NCBI GenBank assembly: GCA_049287025.1
Contig: JBAQFA010000051.1
Coordinates: 62,001-126,000 of the forward strand
Source of the DNA: UBA11710 sp049287025
Lineage (GTDB): Bacteria > Patescibacteriota > Patescibacteriia > Magasanikbacterales > UBA922
Direction of reading: 5' to 3'
Length of the DNA: 64,000 nucleotides
The translations under genes were made by a program, and so were the position numbers. The notes under the pieces are model-generated. The model did not search any database. It had not been told where the DNA came from and worked only from the letters and a program-made list of their open reading frames with translations. Shown here one piece after another: positions 44,536 to 51,962 of this stretch. Each line of letters starts with the position of its first letter. The first letter of the stretch is position 1.

Positions 44536-45207
44536 CTAAGTGTTCAAATGTAATGGATTAAAATTTGTATCCTTATCAAAAAAATCTTCATTTTCTTTTT
44601 TCTTTAGGAAATTGACCACACGGTAGGTGAGAGGTAAGAAAATAATTTCAATCCCAACTTTGAAAATGTAGTTTGATATCCAAATAATCCAAATCAAGTC
44701 CCAAGGCAAGACTCCTGCAAAGGCGATGAGTAAAAATATAGTAGTGTCAAAGAATTCACCAACCAATGTGGAACCTATGGCACGGAGCCAAAAATATTTA
44801 CCAGCGGTTTTTACTTTTAATTTTGCCAAAATATAACTATTTAAAAATTCACCAATTAAATAAGCACATAAACTTCCCAATACTATTCTAGGTACGACAC
44901 CAAGGATTGCATCATAGGCGCCTTGGTTACCCCAATCCATGGCAGGAGGAAGAATACCTACAACAAAAAAAGTGAAGACCATTAATAAATTCATGATAAA
45001 GCCAGTCCAGATAACTCGTCTGGAGTTGGCATAGCCATAGACCTCTGTAAGAACATCACCAAATATATAGGCTAGAGGAAAAAGAATTGTGCCACCATCA
45101 AAACTAAACCAGCCGAGTGATAAAATTTTACTACTGGCGATGTTAGATAGGATTAGGACGACTGAGAATAATGTGGTGATGAAGGCGAGGTATTTGTATT
45201 GTTTCAT
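44536..45207 (-). CDS. Queuosine precursor transporter (YhhQ/VUT family)
   Basis: 223 residues with about six membrane helices. The family signature is clear: 'SNIASSKILSLGWFSFDGGT', 'FGDVLTEVYGY', 'RRVIW', 'GEFLNSYILAKLK' and 'LVGEFFDTTIF'. It imports preQ0/preQ1 or queuine. Together with tgt (just upstream) and queA (41033) it completes a salvage-type pathway. An own promoter and a hairpin with a U-run lie in its leader. Confidence 0.9.
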   Translation of the reverse strand: MKQYKYLAFITTLFSVVLILSNIASSKILSLGWFSFDGGTILFPLAYIFGDVLTEVYGYANSRRVIWTGFIMNLLMVFTFFVVGILPPAMDWGNQGAYDAILGVVPRIVLGSLCAYLIGEFLNSYILAKLKVKTAGKYFWLRAIGSTLVGEFFDTTIFLLIAFAGVLPWDLIWIIWISNYIFKVGIEIIFLPLTYRVVNFLKKKENEDFFDKDTNFNPLHLNT

Positions 45208-45263
45208 AAATTTTAACTATCCAGATATCCGGATAATCCAGATTTACGGATAAATTAATGAAT

Positions 45264-45290
45264 AAAAAAAAGATGAGCACCGAGCCATCT
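45264..45290 (-). terminator. Hairpin and U-run in the transporter leader (possible attenuator)
   Basis: On the minus strand agatg/catct, extended by a gc pair across a one-base bulge, is followed by seven or eight U. It lies after the transporter promoter and 57 bp before the ATG. It may be the tgt terminator, a regulated attenuator, or both. Confidence 0.6.
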
Positions 45291-45325
45291 AATGTCACCT
45301 TGATGGGGTAATAAATTATGGAAGT

Positions 45326-45354
45326 ATTATATGGAAAAAAATTTATTTTGTCAA
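45326..45354 (-). promoter_or_regulatory. Consensus sigma-70 promoter of the transporter
   Basis: On the minus strand TTGACA (45354-45349), 17-base spacer, TATAAT (45331-45326). It lies directly after the tgt stop codon. The expected start is about 45319. Confidence 0.85.
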
Positions 45355-45357
45355 TAA

Positions 45358-46524
45358 TTACATCCACTTTTTCTTTAACTGTAGAAATTTATCTTGCTTG
45401 ATGGCTTCGCGCATTTGTTTCATGAGATTCAAAAAGAAATGAAGATTATGAATTGTGGCAAGACGCATGCCAGTAATTTCTTGAGTAGAAAATAGATGAT
45501 GAATGTAAGCGCGTGTGTAATTTTTGCACGTGGAACAAGTGCAGGTTTTATCAAGTGGATTTTTATCATTTTTATATTTAGATTTTTTGATATCTAATTT
45601 GTGTTTATTTTTCTTATCAAAAATATAGACTAGACCATGGCGCGCTTGTCTAGTGGGAGCGACACAATCAAACATATCAATTCCGCATTCTACTACTGTA
45701 AATAAGTCACTCGGATTTTGTCCTAGACCCATGGCATAGTGAGGTTTGTTCTCTGGTAAATAGGGATAGACCCAATCCAAAATATTTTTTGTCGCATCCA
45801 TATTGTAGCCAACTGATTCACCACCGACCGCGATGCCGTCAAAGTCCATGCTGGAAATAAATTTGGCAGATTCTTTGCGAAATTGTTCGTTGTTTGAACC
45901 TTGGATTATTCCGAATAAATAGTTTTTAGTTTTTAGGTTATAGGTTTTAGGTTTTTGTAATTTTGTGTGTTGTTTTAGACTGCGTTCTGCCCATCTATGT
46001 GTTCTGTCCATGGCTTGTTTAATATATTTTTCATCAGCGTCATCGGGAGTACATTCATCAAAAGCCATAATAATGTCAGCGCCAATTTTGTGTTGGATTT
46101 TTATAGCCTCTTCCGGAGTAAAACGATGGAGAGAACCATCAAGATGAGATTTGAAAGTGACACCATCGTCATCAATTTTGACAAACTTTTCGCCATTTTT
46201 ATTGCGATTATCTTTTTGTAAGCCCAAACTAAATACTTGGAATCCACCAGAATCAGTGAGAATTGGTTTGTCCCAATTCATGAATTTGTGTAAGCCACCA
46301 GATTTGGCAATCAAATCTTCTCCAGGACGTAAATGTAAATGATAAGTATTACCCAAAATTATTTGGGCTTTTAAATCTTTCAAATCAGAAGAATCCAAAG
46401 TTTTCACTGTGGCCTGAGTACCAACCGGCATAAAAATTGGTGTTTCAATTTTGCCATGATCAGTCTTAATAATTCCGGTGCGAGCCCGAGAATGTTTGTC
46501 TTGGTGAATGACTTTAAAAAACAT
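45358..46524 (-). CDS. tgt: tRNA-guanine transglycosylase
   Basis: 388 residues from ATG 46524 ('MFFKVIHQD'); an upstream extension to 46572 is not family-like. It exchanges guanine-34 in tRNAs with GUN anticodons for preQ1 (or queuine). 'LTDSGGFQVFSL', 'GGESVGYN', the nucleophile region 'GIDMFDCVAPTRQARHG' and the zinc site 'CTCSTCKNYTRAYIHHLF' are all present. Bacterial size and motifs. Confidence 0.97.
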   Translation of the reverse strand: MFFKVIHQDKHSRARTGIIKTDHGKIETPIFMPVGTQATVKTLDSSDLKDLKAQIILGNTYHLHLRPGEDLIAKSGGLHKFMNWDKPILTDSGGFQVFSLGLQKDNRNKNGEKFVKIDDDGVTFKSHLDGSLHRFTPEEAIKIQHKIGADIIMAFDECTPDDADEKYIKQAMDRTHRWAERSLKQHTKLQKPKTYNLKTKNYLFGIIQGSNNEQFRKESAKFISSMDFDGIAVGGESVGYNMDATKNILDWVYPYLPENKPHYAMGLGQNPSDLFTVVECGIDMFDCVAPTRQARHGLVYIFDKKNKHKLDIKKSKYKNDKNPLDKTCTCSTCKNYTRAYIHHLFSTQEITGMRLATIHNLHFFLNLMKQMREAIKQDKFLQLKKKWM

Positions 46525-46654
46525 ACTTAAGACACAGATGACGCGGATTTTTATGCAGATGATGCGAATCACGCGGATTGTTTATTTACCAATTTTATAT
46601 TATTTTGCAATAAATTTCAAGGTGTGGTAAGATTTGTTTGTTAATCATAATTTT

Positions 46655-47284
46655 ATGCAGAGAAATCGAATTGAAATGGGTGACTTTAAAAAAGAGATGG
46701 GTGTTGCTCCACATGTTTCTTTTAAAGGACAAAAACATAAAGAAATATTATTTGAAAATAATCCAGCAAAATATCCTCCGGAAGCATATCCAGCCGAGAA
46801 TACACCTTTTGGTAATATAAATATAGAAGAAAATCCAGTTATTGAAATTGCAATGAAACAAGGTTTGATCATGATTTTGGATGATGGTAGGGCATGGGTG
46901 ACTATTAAAGGAAAAGAATTTTTAGAATGTCATAATAAAAAAAATTTTGAAAATGGTTATTTTGACGGTCAAGACAGAGTGCCTTTTTTTGGTAGGCTTG
47001 ATAAAAAAGATATTGAAAATAATGGTTATTTAAAATGGGGTTTAGAAAATGGCCTGTTGGAACAAGAGGGTGAGGGAGAAATTAAAGTTAAAGTTCCAGA
47101 AGGATATGAATTTTTGAATACTCTTAAAAATTTAAATACAGCGTTTGCTGTTGATGGCGATAAATACGCTTATAGTAAATTCACAGATGCTGGTGGTACG
47201 TTGGCTCAGAGGGCAAAAGAGCGTAAACGTGATCAGAGGGATAAATATAGACAAACATTGGAAAAAATTTTAAAGGGCCGATAA
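46655..47284 (+). CDS. Unknown protein
   Basis: 209 residues from ATG 46655; the frame also allows a TTG at 46634. Soluble, basic C-terminus ('AQRAKERKRDQRDKYR'). No family recognised. The stop codon lies inside the terminator hairpin at 47272-47296. Confidence 0.55.
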   Translation: MQRNRIEMGDFKKEMGVAPHVSFKGQKHKEILFENNPAKYPPEAYPAENTPFGNINIEENPVIEIAMKQGLIMILDDGRAWVTIKGKEFLECHNKKNFENGYFDGQDRVPFFGRLDKKDIENNGYLKWGLENGLLEQEGEGEIKVKVPEGYEFLNTLKNLNTAFAVDGDKYAYSKFTDAGGTLAQRAKERKRDQRDKYRQTLEKILKGR

Positions 47285-47296
47285 GCCCTTTTTTTA
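47272..47296 (+). terminator. Terminator overlapping the stop codon
   Basis: A perfect 7-bp stem aaagggc/gccctttt, with the TAA in its loop, then T7. Confidence 0.9.
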
Positions 47297-47323
47297 TTAT
47301 CTTTTTTGTTCTACAATATAAGA

Positions 47324-48160
47324 ATGAGAGAATACTTTTGGTTTAATATAATGTGCTTATCAATCTCAGTGTTTTGTGGACTGGGGACGTTTTTGATTTG
47401 GCAGAATTTTTTAAATACTGAGTCATTTGTTCATTATACAATTACATCACAAATTGAAGTAGAAGATCAAAAGACTAAAAGATCAGAAGATCAAGTAATT
47501 TTGAATAAAGATCTTCCGATCTTGCGATCTTCTACTCTTGACATAGCAAGTACAACAAAAAATAAAAAAATTATTGAACTACCAAAACAATACAACCTCG
47601 CCGTCCCATTTACTTCCCAAGCGCCAGAAAAGAATTGGGATCAGCCGTGGCAGGATGCTTGCGAAGAAGCAGCACTTCTGATGTTGGATGCTTATTATAA
47701 AAATTATAAATTGAGTCCTTTATTTGCCAAGGATGAAATTTTGAAAATGGTAAAGTGGGAGGAAAATAAAGGCTGGGGGAGAAGTATTGAAATAGAAAAG
47801 ATAAAACAGGTAGCAGAGGAATACTTAAAAATTTCCAATTTCCAATTTCCAATTTCCAAACTCGTGATTATTGAAAATCCCACAGTTGAAGATATTAAAA
47901 AATCGATTGCCAATGATAATCCAGTGTTAGTCGTGGCCGATGGAAAAGCTTTACCCAATCCACATTTTCAAAATGGTGGTCCAGAGTATCACGCCTTAAT
48001 TATTCGTGGCTATACTGAAACCAAATTTATTACCAATGATCCGGGTACACAGTTTGGTGAAGCGTTTGAATATGAGTATGATGATTTGATGGATGCGATT
48101 AGAGATTGGAATAATGGAGATGTGAAGAATGGACGCAGAGTAATTTTGGTGATAGAATAA
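47324..48160 (+). CDS. Membrane-anchored C39-like cysteine peptidase
   Basis: 278 residues from ATG 47324. One N-terminal hydrophobic helix (about 5-28) anchors it outside. The C39-like domain has Cys113 in 'WQDACEEAALLM' and His223 in 'PEYHALIIRGY', followed by 'TNDPG', giving a plausible Cys-His-Asp triad. About residues 46-75 are coded by a gatc-type direct/inverted repeat, and another stutter (47829-47860) adds 'SNFQFPISK'. No ABC transporter is attached, so it is not the usual bacteriocin-processing form. A TACAAT box 6 bp before the ATG implies a leaderless mRNA. Confidence 0.83.
   Translation: MREYFWFNIMCLSISVFCGLGTFLIWQNFLNTESFVHYTITSQIEVEDQKTKRSEDQVILNKDLPILRSSTLDIASTTKNKKIIELPKQYNLAVPFTSQAPEKNWDQPWQDACEEAALLMLDAYYKNYKLSPLFAKDEILKMVKWEENKGWGRSIEIEKIKQVAEEYLKISNFQFPISKLVIIENPTVEDIKKSIANDNPVLVVADGKALPNPHFQNGGPEYHALIIRGYTETKFITNDPGTQFGEAFEYEYDDLMDAIRDWNNGDVKNGRRVILVIE
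47461..47540. repeat. Direct and inverted gatc-type repeats in frame
   Basis: agatcaaaagac, aaaagatcagaagatca and then aagatcttccgatcttgcgatctt. The second half is the inverse of the first. Similar to 20833-20912. Confidence 0.8.
47829..47860. repeat. Tandem aatttcc repeat in frame
   Basis: About four consecutive aatttcc/ccaattt 7-mers inside the C39 domain, between two helices. Confidence 0.8.
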
Positions 48161-48167
48161 GGCAACT

Positions 48168-50201
48168 ATGATTGATTTTCAACAAGAACTAAATGATGAA
48201 CAATTAAAAGTCGTTACCAATGGTGATGGACCTTGTTTAGTTTTGGCTGGGGCGGGATCTGGTAAAACACGCACGATTACTTATCGCGTAGCCTATTTAT
48301 CAGAACAAGATGTAAAGCCAGAAAATATTTTACTAGTAACTTTTACGAATAAGGCAGCACGGGAAATGCTAGAGAGAGTAAAGGTGTTAACTGGTGGTGA
48401 TATTCATTTGCCATGGGCGGGGACGTTTCATCATATTGGTTATAGATTACTGAAAAAATATGCGACTCTGATTGGCTACAAAAATAATTTTTCTGTATTA
48501 GATAGTGAAGATAGTTTGGATTTGATTAAACTTTGTCTTAAAAATGAAGGTATTGATCGAAAAGAAAAACGATTTCCTTCCCCAGCTGTGGTTCAGGCAA
48601 TTATTTCTTATGCGCGGAATTCAGAAACCACGATTGCTGATGTTTTGGATTTGAAGTATGAACATTTTTTATATATCAGTGATATAATTGTTAGAATTGC
48701 TGAAGATTATCAAAAAAGAAAAATAGCTGCGAATGTGATGGATTTTGATGATCTACTGGTGAATTGGTATATGTTGTTAGTTAAGGAACAAGGAGTAAGG
48801 AGTAAGTTAGCCGAACAATTTGAATATATTTTGGTTGATGAATATCAGGATACAAATAAAATTCAGGCCTCAATAATAAATTTATTAGCTTCTAAACATA
48901 ATAATTTATTGGTCGTGGGTGACGATGCTCAGAGCATTTATTCTTTTCGAGCGGCTGATATACAGAATATCTTAGCGTTTGAAAAAAAATATAGTCAAGC
49001 TAAAATTTTTAAATTGGAAACTAACTATCGCTCTACGCCAGATATTTTGGATTTGGCCAATGATATTATCGCGAATAATCTAAAGCAATATGAAAAGAAT
49101 TTAAAAGCCATTAATACTAATTTTACTAAACCAGAACTGATTGCTTTTGCTAGTCAGGCCGAAGAAGCGCAATTTATAGTGCAAAGAATTAAAGAATTGG
49201 AAAATGAAGGTATAGACCTAAATAAAATCGCCGTATTATTTCGTGCAGCTTATCATTCCCAAGCTTTGGAAATGGAACTGGTAAAACGGGGGGTTGACTA
49301 TGATTATCGTGGCGGAGTAAGATTTTTTGATCGAGCGCATGTCAAAGACGTTTTGGCTTATTTGCGGATTATAAATAATATTGCCGACGAGGTGGCTTGG
49401 CGGAGAGTTTTAAATATGCAAATTGGCATCGGCCCAACTTGGGCAGAGCGGATACTGTCATTAATTATTCAGAATCCAGAATTAGCAAATGACCTGTCTC
49501 ATGTTGGTGCACAATTGCCAGCCAAAGCTCAGGTAGGGTGGAATGATTTTTTACAGATTTATGAAAGATTAATGTTAGTTGAAAATAAAAATCCAGGTGA
49601 TCTTATTCTTGCAGTATTAGAATCTAAATATACAGAATATATTGAAAATGAATATCCAGATTATCGTGAACGTTTGGAAGATATAAAACAATTATCTTTA
49701 TTTTCAAAAAATGAAACCGAACTAGATAAGTTTTTGGCTGAGGCTACGTTGCAAGAGAATTTTCGTTCACTTACCCCCGGCCAATCTCTCAAAGAAAGAG
49801 AGGAGAAAATTGTTCTTTCTACGATTCATCAGGCCAAGGGTTTGGAATGGGAGGCAGTGTTTGTGTTGGGTTTGTCAGCTGGACAATTTCCCAATGATCG
49901 GGCTTTGCGTGAGCGTGATGGTATAGAAGAAGAAAGGCGTTTGTTTTATGTAGCAGTCACTCGCGCTAAAAAATATTTATATCTTACATATTCATTTGGT
50001 GGTGGATGGGGTGATTCTTTGGCTGGACCAAGTATGTTTATTGATGAGCTTAATAAAAAATTAGTGTCGGCCGAAGGTGTTGGAGGAGGAAATGTGTTTG
50101 AAGATTTTGATGATGAAGTGGAATATATAGATGAAGATTCTCAAATTATAGATAGTAAAAAGTTTCCTGGGAGTTTTTTGAAAGATTTGGGTGAGTTGTA
50201 A
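48168..50201 (+). CDS. UvrD/PcrA-type DNA helicase
   Basis: 677 residues, superfamily 1A. Walker A is 'GAGSGKT' (about 28-34) after 'LNDEQLKVV' (Q motif). Walker B is 'VDEYQD' with Asp224, motif III 'GDDAQSIYSFRAAD', motif IV 'LETNYRST', then 'STIHQAKGLEWEAVFV' and 'VAVTRAKKYLYLTY'. An ATP-driven 3'-5' helicase for repair and replication restart. Length is a little under UvrD (720). Starts 7 bp after the peptidase gene. Confidence 0.95.
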   Translation: MIDFQQELNDEQLKVVTNGDGPCLVLAGAGSGKTRTITYRVAYLSEQDVKPENILLVTFTNKAAREMLERVKVLTGGDIHLPWAGTFHHIGYRLLKKYATLIGYKNNFSVLDSEDSLDLIKLCLKNEGIDRKEKRFPSPAVVQAIISYARNSETTIADVLDLKYEHFLYISDIIVRIAEDYQKRKIAANVMDFDDLLVNWYMLLVKEQGVRSKLAEQFEYILVDEYQDTNKIQASIINLLASKHNNLLVVGDDAQSIYSFRAADIQNILAFEKKYSQAKIFKLETNYRSTPDILDLANDIIANNLKQYEKNLKAINTNFTKPELIAFASQAEEAQFIVQRIKELENEGIDLNKIAVLFRAAYHSQALEMELVKRGVDYDYRGGVRFFDRAHVKDVLAYLRIINNIADEVAWRRVLNMQIGIGPTWAERILSLIIQNPELANDLSHVGAQLPAKAQVGWNDFLQIYERLMLVENKNPGDLILAVLESKYTEYIENEYPDYRERLEDIKQLSLFSKNETELDKFLAEATLQENFRSLTPGQSLKEREEKIVLSTIHQAKGLEWEAVFVLGLSAGQFPNDRALRERDGIEEERRLFYVAVTRAKKYLYLTYSFGGGWGDSLAGPSMFIDELNKKLVSAEGVGGGNVFEDFDDEVEYIDEDSQIIDSKKFPGSFLKDLGEL

Positions 50202-50227
50202 ATTGTATTATTGAATTTATAATAATA

Positions 50228-50255
50228 AAAACAGCCTTTGTGGGGTTGTTTTTTT
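50228..50255. terminator. Bidirectional terminator
   Basis: aacagcc/ggttgtt stem with T7 on the + side and an A-run on the other. It ends the helicase gene and can end the minus-strand unit from 50575. Confidence 0.7.
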
Positions 50256-50303
50256 GTATAGAGTTTAATTATAGGGCGCAGAGATGGAGTGCTGCGCGGG
50301 TTA

Positions 50304-50501
50304 TCACGACGCCGTGCAGGCCGGTAGCACAGCTCTGAGCTGAACTACCCGGATTGCATTGCAACACTCCATCTGGACGCTTTCACGTCCTTGCCCTCCT
50401 TTTTGGCTTTTGCAGTCTGTAAACACGCTTTGATGCGGCGACAAGGGGGTGCCTTGATTGGCATACCCTTTGTGCTTACAGACGGCGTCTGCCTTTTCCA
50501 T
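50304..50501 (-). CDS. Possible small Cys-containing protein in a GC-richer island
   Basis: 65 codons from ATG 50501, starting 'MEKADAVCKHKGYANQGTPL' and containing five Cys. AGGAGG (50505-50510) precedes it by three bases, which is unusual here. It has a promoter (50582-50610), a 12-bp hairpin in the leader and a terminator at 50228. The RNA also folds (stem near 50284-50373), so this may be a structured RNA rather than a gene. No homologue is recognised. Confidence 0.35.
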   Translation of the reverse strand: MEKADAVCKHKGYANQGTPLSPHQSVFTDCKSQKGGQGRESVQMECCNAIRVVQLRAVLPACTAS

Positions 50502-50519
50502 TTTCCTCCTAGTTAGAGT

Positions 50520-50561
50520 AAACAACAACCGTGGTGCGTGAACTATCTTCGGTTGTTGTTT
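50520..50561 (-). other. Perfect 12-bp inverted repeat in a leader
   Basis: aaacaacaaccg (50520-50531) pairs with cggttgttgttt (50550-50561). It lies between the minus-strand promoter and the AGGAGG site of the small ORF. Confidence 0.75.
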
Positions 50562-50581
50562 CTCTCGGTTGGTGTATTTGA

Positions 50582-50610
50582 GATATATCATTATTTATTA
50601 ATTTTGTCAA
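50582..50610 (-). promoter_or_regulatory. Minus-strand promoter, divergent from ndk
   Basis: TTGACA (50610-50605), 17-base spacer, TATATC (50587-50582). Confidence 0.65.
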
Positions 50611-50615
50611 CAGTC

Positions 50616-50644
50616 TTGACTTTATATAAATTTCATACTATAAT
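50616..50644 (+). promoter_or_regulatory. ndk promoter
   Basis: TTGACT (50616-50621), 17-base spacer, TATAAT (50639-50644). Confidence 0.8.
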
Positions 50645-50673
50645 CTAGCCAATAAATTTTAATCTATATTTAT

Positions 50674-51153
50674 ATGAATTTTGAAGGAATTTTTGAAAAA
50701 ACGATTTTAATTGTTAAACCAGATGGCGTACAAAGAAGTTTGGTTGGTGAAGTGTTGCGTCGTTTGGAATTAAAAGGTCTTAAAATTGTTGGTCTAAAAA
50801 TGATGTTACTAGACGAAATAAAACTTCGCGAACACTACGCTCATCATGTAGAAAAGCCATTTTATTCTGGTTTGGAAAAGTTTATGAAATCCAGCCCAGT
50901 GGTTTGTATTTGTGCTGAAGGTAAAGGGGCCGTAGAAGCTGTGCGTTTGATCGCTGGCACCACTAATGCGGCCAAAGCTGACGGTGGCACAATTCGTGGT
51001 GACCTCGCTATGGGTATGTGTAATGTGGTACATTGTAGTGATAGTGTAGAAACTTCCAAAGCTGAAGTAGAGAGATTTTTTAAAGAAGGTGAAATCTTTG
51101 ATTATGATAAGACAGAATATTTGCATGTATATATGGATGATGAACGAGTGTAA
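50674..51153 (+). CDS. ndk: Nucleoside diphosphate kinase
   Basis: 159 residues; it equalises NTP pools through a phospho-His. 'KTILIVKPDGVQRSLVGEV' at the start, and the active-site His120 in 'NVVHCSDS' after 'GTIRGDLAM', are complete. It is a little longer than usual (about 140) because of an acidic tail. Its own promoter and terminator flank it; GC-richer islands lie on both sides. Confidence 0.96.
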   Translation: MNFEGIFEKTILIVKPDGVQRSLVGEVLRRLELKGLKIVGLKMMLLDEIKLREHYAHHVEKPFYSGLEKFMKSSPVVCICAEGKGAVEAVRLIAGTTNAAKADGGTIRGDLAMGMCNVVHCSDSVETSKAEVERFFKEGEIFDYDKTEYLHVYMDDERV

Positions 51154-51192
51154 GTTTAAGAAGTATCTAAGTTTTCTAAGTTAACTAAGTTT

Positions 51193-51225
51193 AAAAGCGC
51201 CTTTATATTATGAAGCGCTTTTTTT
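51193..51225 (+). terminator. ndk terminator
   Basis: aaaagcgc/gcgctttt stem with T7. A 'ctaag' stutter (51165-51190) precedes it. Confidence 0.85.
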
Positions 51226-51235
51226 GTACAAAAAG

Positions 51236-51244
51236 TTATCCACA
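51236..51244 (+). promoter_or_regulatory. Single DnaA-box match
   Basis: TTATCCACA is a perfect DnaA box in an AT-rich gap. Only one copy is seen and no dnaA gene is near, so it is not evidence for an origin. Confidence 0.3.
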
Positions 51245-51251
51245 CTAGGTC

Positions 51252-51280
51252 TTGCAAATTTTTTGGCGTTTTAGTAAGAT
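51252..51280 (+). promoter_or_regulatory. Promoter of a small transcript
   Basis: TTGCAA (51252-51257), 17-base spacer, TAAGAT (51275-51280), 18 bp before the ATG of a small ORF. Confidence 0.45.
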
Positions 51281-51298
51281 AAAACAGATAGAAATAAT

Positions 51299-51430
51299 AT
51301 GAATTCACAAAATAACAACCAAAATATATATAAGAACTGGAGTATCAAGTTGTCTATTGTCGTACGCAATCTTTTTGTGTACGTTTTGTATTCTAGGGTG
51401 CTATATATAAATGGTTGCTATAATGATTAA
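51299..51430 (+). CDS. Possible 43-residue small protein or small RNA
   Basis: A short ORF with a promoter-like site before it and a perfect 12-bp hairpin (51449-51477) after it. The peptide is polar at first, then hydrophobic ('IVVRNLFVYVLYSRVLYI'), like a small membrane peptide. The same transcript could instead be a small RNA; it contains a cgtac/gtacg hairpin. The rest of 51154-51604 holds no other gene that I can support. Confidence 0.3.
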   Translation: MNSQNNNQNIYKNWSIKLSIVVRNLFVYVLYSRVLYINGCYND

Positions 51431-51448
51431 TAAATATTTATATAATAA

Positions 51449-51485
51449 AAAGCACTCTAGAAAAACTAGAGTGCTTTAATTTTAT
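51449..51485 (+). terminator. Perfect 12-bp hairpin terminator
   Basis: aaagcactctag (51449-51460), loop aaaaa, ctagagtgcttt (51466-51477). The T-run after it is weak. Confidence 0.7.
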
Positions 51486-51604
51486 AAAAATTGTTCTTTA
51501 AACAAGGAGGAAATAGGGTAGACAAATATTTTTAACAGATAGATAATTAAAATTAGTTATTTTTCTGGTGGAGATATCAACCAAATATCTTTTGGAGGGA
51601 TCCA

Positions 51605-51793
51605 ATGGGAAAACAGGAGTGGACCTGTCCTGGATGTGGTTGTGATGTCAAGAAGAAGAACACTCGGCTCTGCCCCGAGTGTGGAGTTGGTCGGTACGAT
51701 AAAAAGCGTACACCACAAGTTGGTGTGTCGCCGGCAATCATGAGCTTTTTCGAGATTGCTTATCCTCCTGAAACAAGGAGGAAAAAATCGTGA
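51605..51793 (+). CDS. Small zinc-ribbon protein
   Basis: 62 residues with two CxxC pairs, 'CPGCG' and 'CPECG', about 17 apart, which form a zinc ribbon. A Shine-Dalgarno-like 'ggaggga' lies 6-7 bases before the ATG, which is rare in this window. Its GC content and codon choice (gtc, ggc, ctc) differ from neighbours, suggesting transfer or a special class. Its stop overlaps a GTG with its own SD (next entry). Confidence 0.6.
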   Translation: MGKQEWTCPGCGCDVKKKNTRLCPECGVGRYDKKRTPQVGVSPAIMSFFEIAYPPETRRKKS

Positions 51794-51846
51794 CGACAGT
51801 ATGGGGTGGCGGGAGTATGGACTTGTGGTCTTTCCCGCCACCCTGA
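51790..51846 (+). CDS. Possible 18-residue peptide ORF overlapping the zinc-ribbon stop
   Basis: GTG at 51790 overlaps the previous TGA (GTGA). A perfect aaggagg lies 8 bases before it. The frame codes 18 residues ending 'SFPPP' and then TGA. Its sequence also forms an 11-bp hairpin (51804-51843, gggtggcggga arm), so it may be RNA structure only. Confidence 0.25.
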   Translation: MTTVWGGGSMDLWSFPPP

Positions 51847-51855
51847 GGATCATGA

Positions 51856-51924
51856 CAAAACCGCCAGAAACTTGAGAGAAAAATTTATTGTTCTTTCAAG
51901 GAGGTTACGGCGGTTTTGTTTTTA
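51856..51924 (+). terminator. Terminator with nested structure
   Basis: caaaaccgcc (51856-51865) and ggcggttttg (51909-51918) form a perfect 10-bp stem, with a cttgagag/ctttcaag helix inside, then T-rich. Confidence 0.75.
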
Positions 51925-51927
51925 AAT

Positions 51928-51956
51928 TTGACATGGTTATTTTGATGTGAGATAAT
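51928..51956 (+). promoter_or_regulatory. Promoter of the structured RNA
   Basis: TTGACA (51928-51933), 17-base spacer, GATAAT (51951-51956). The expected start, about 51963, is the first base of the RNA's closing stem. Confidence 0.75.
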
Positions 51957-51962
51957 ATGTTT

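Noticed and set aside
51236..51244. Replication origin
   Set aside because: Only one DnaA box and no dnaA, dnaN or box cluster nearby.
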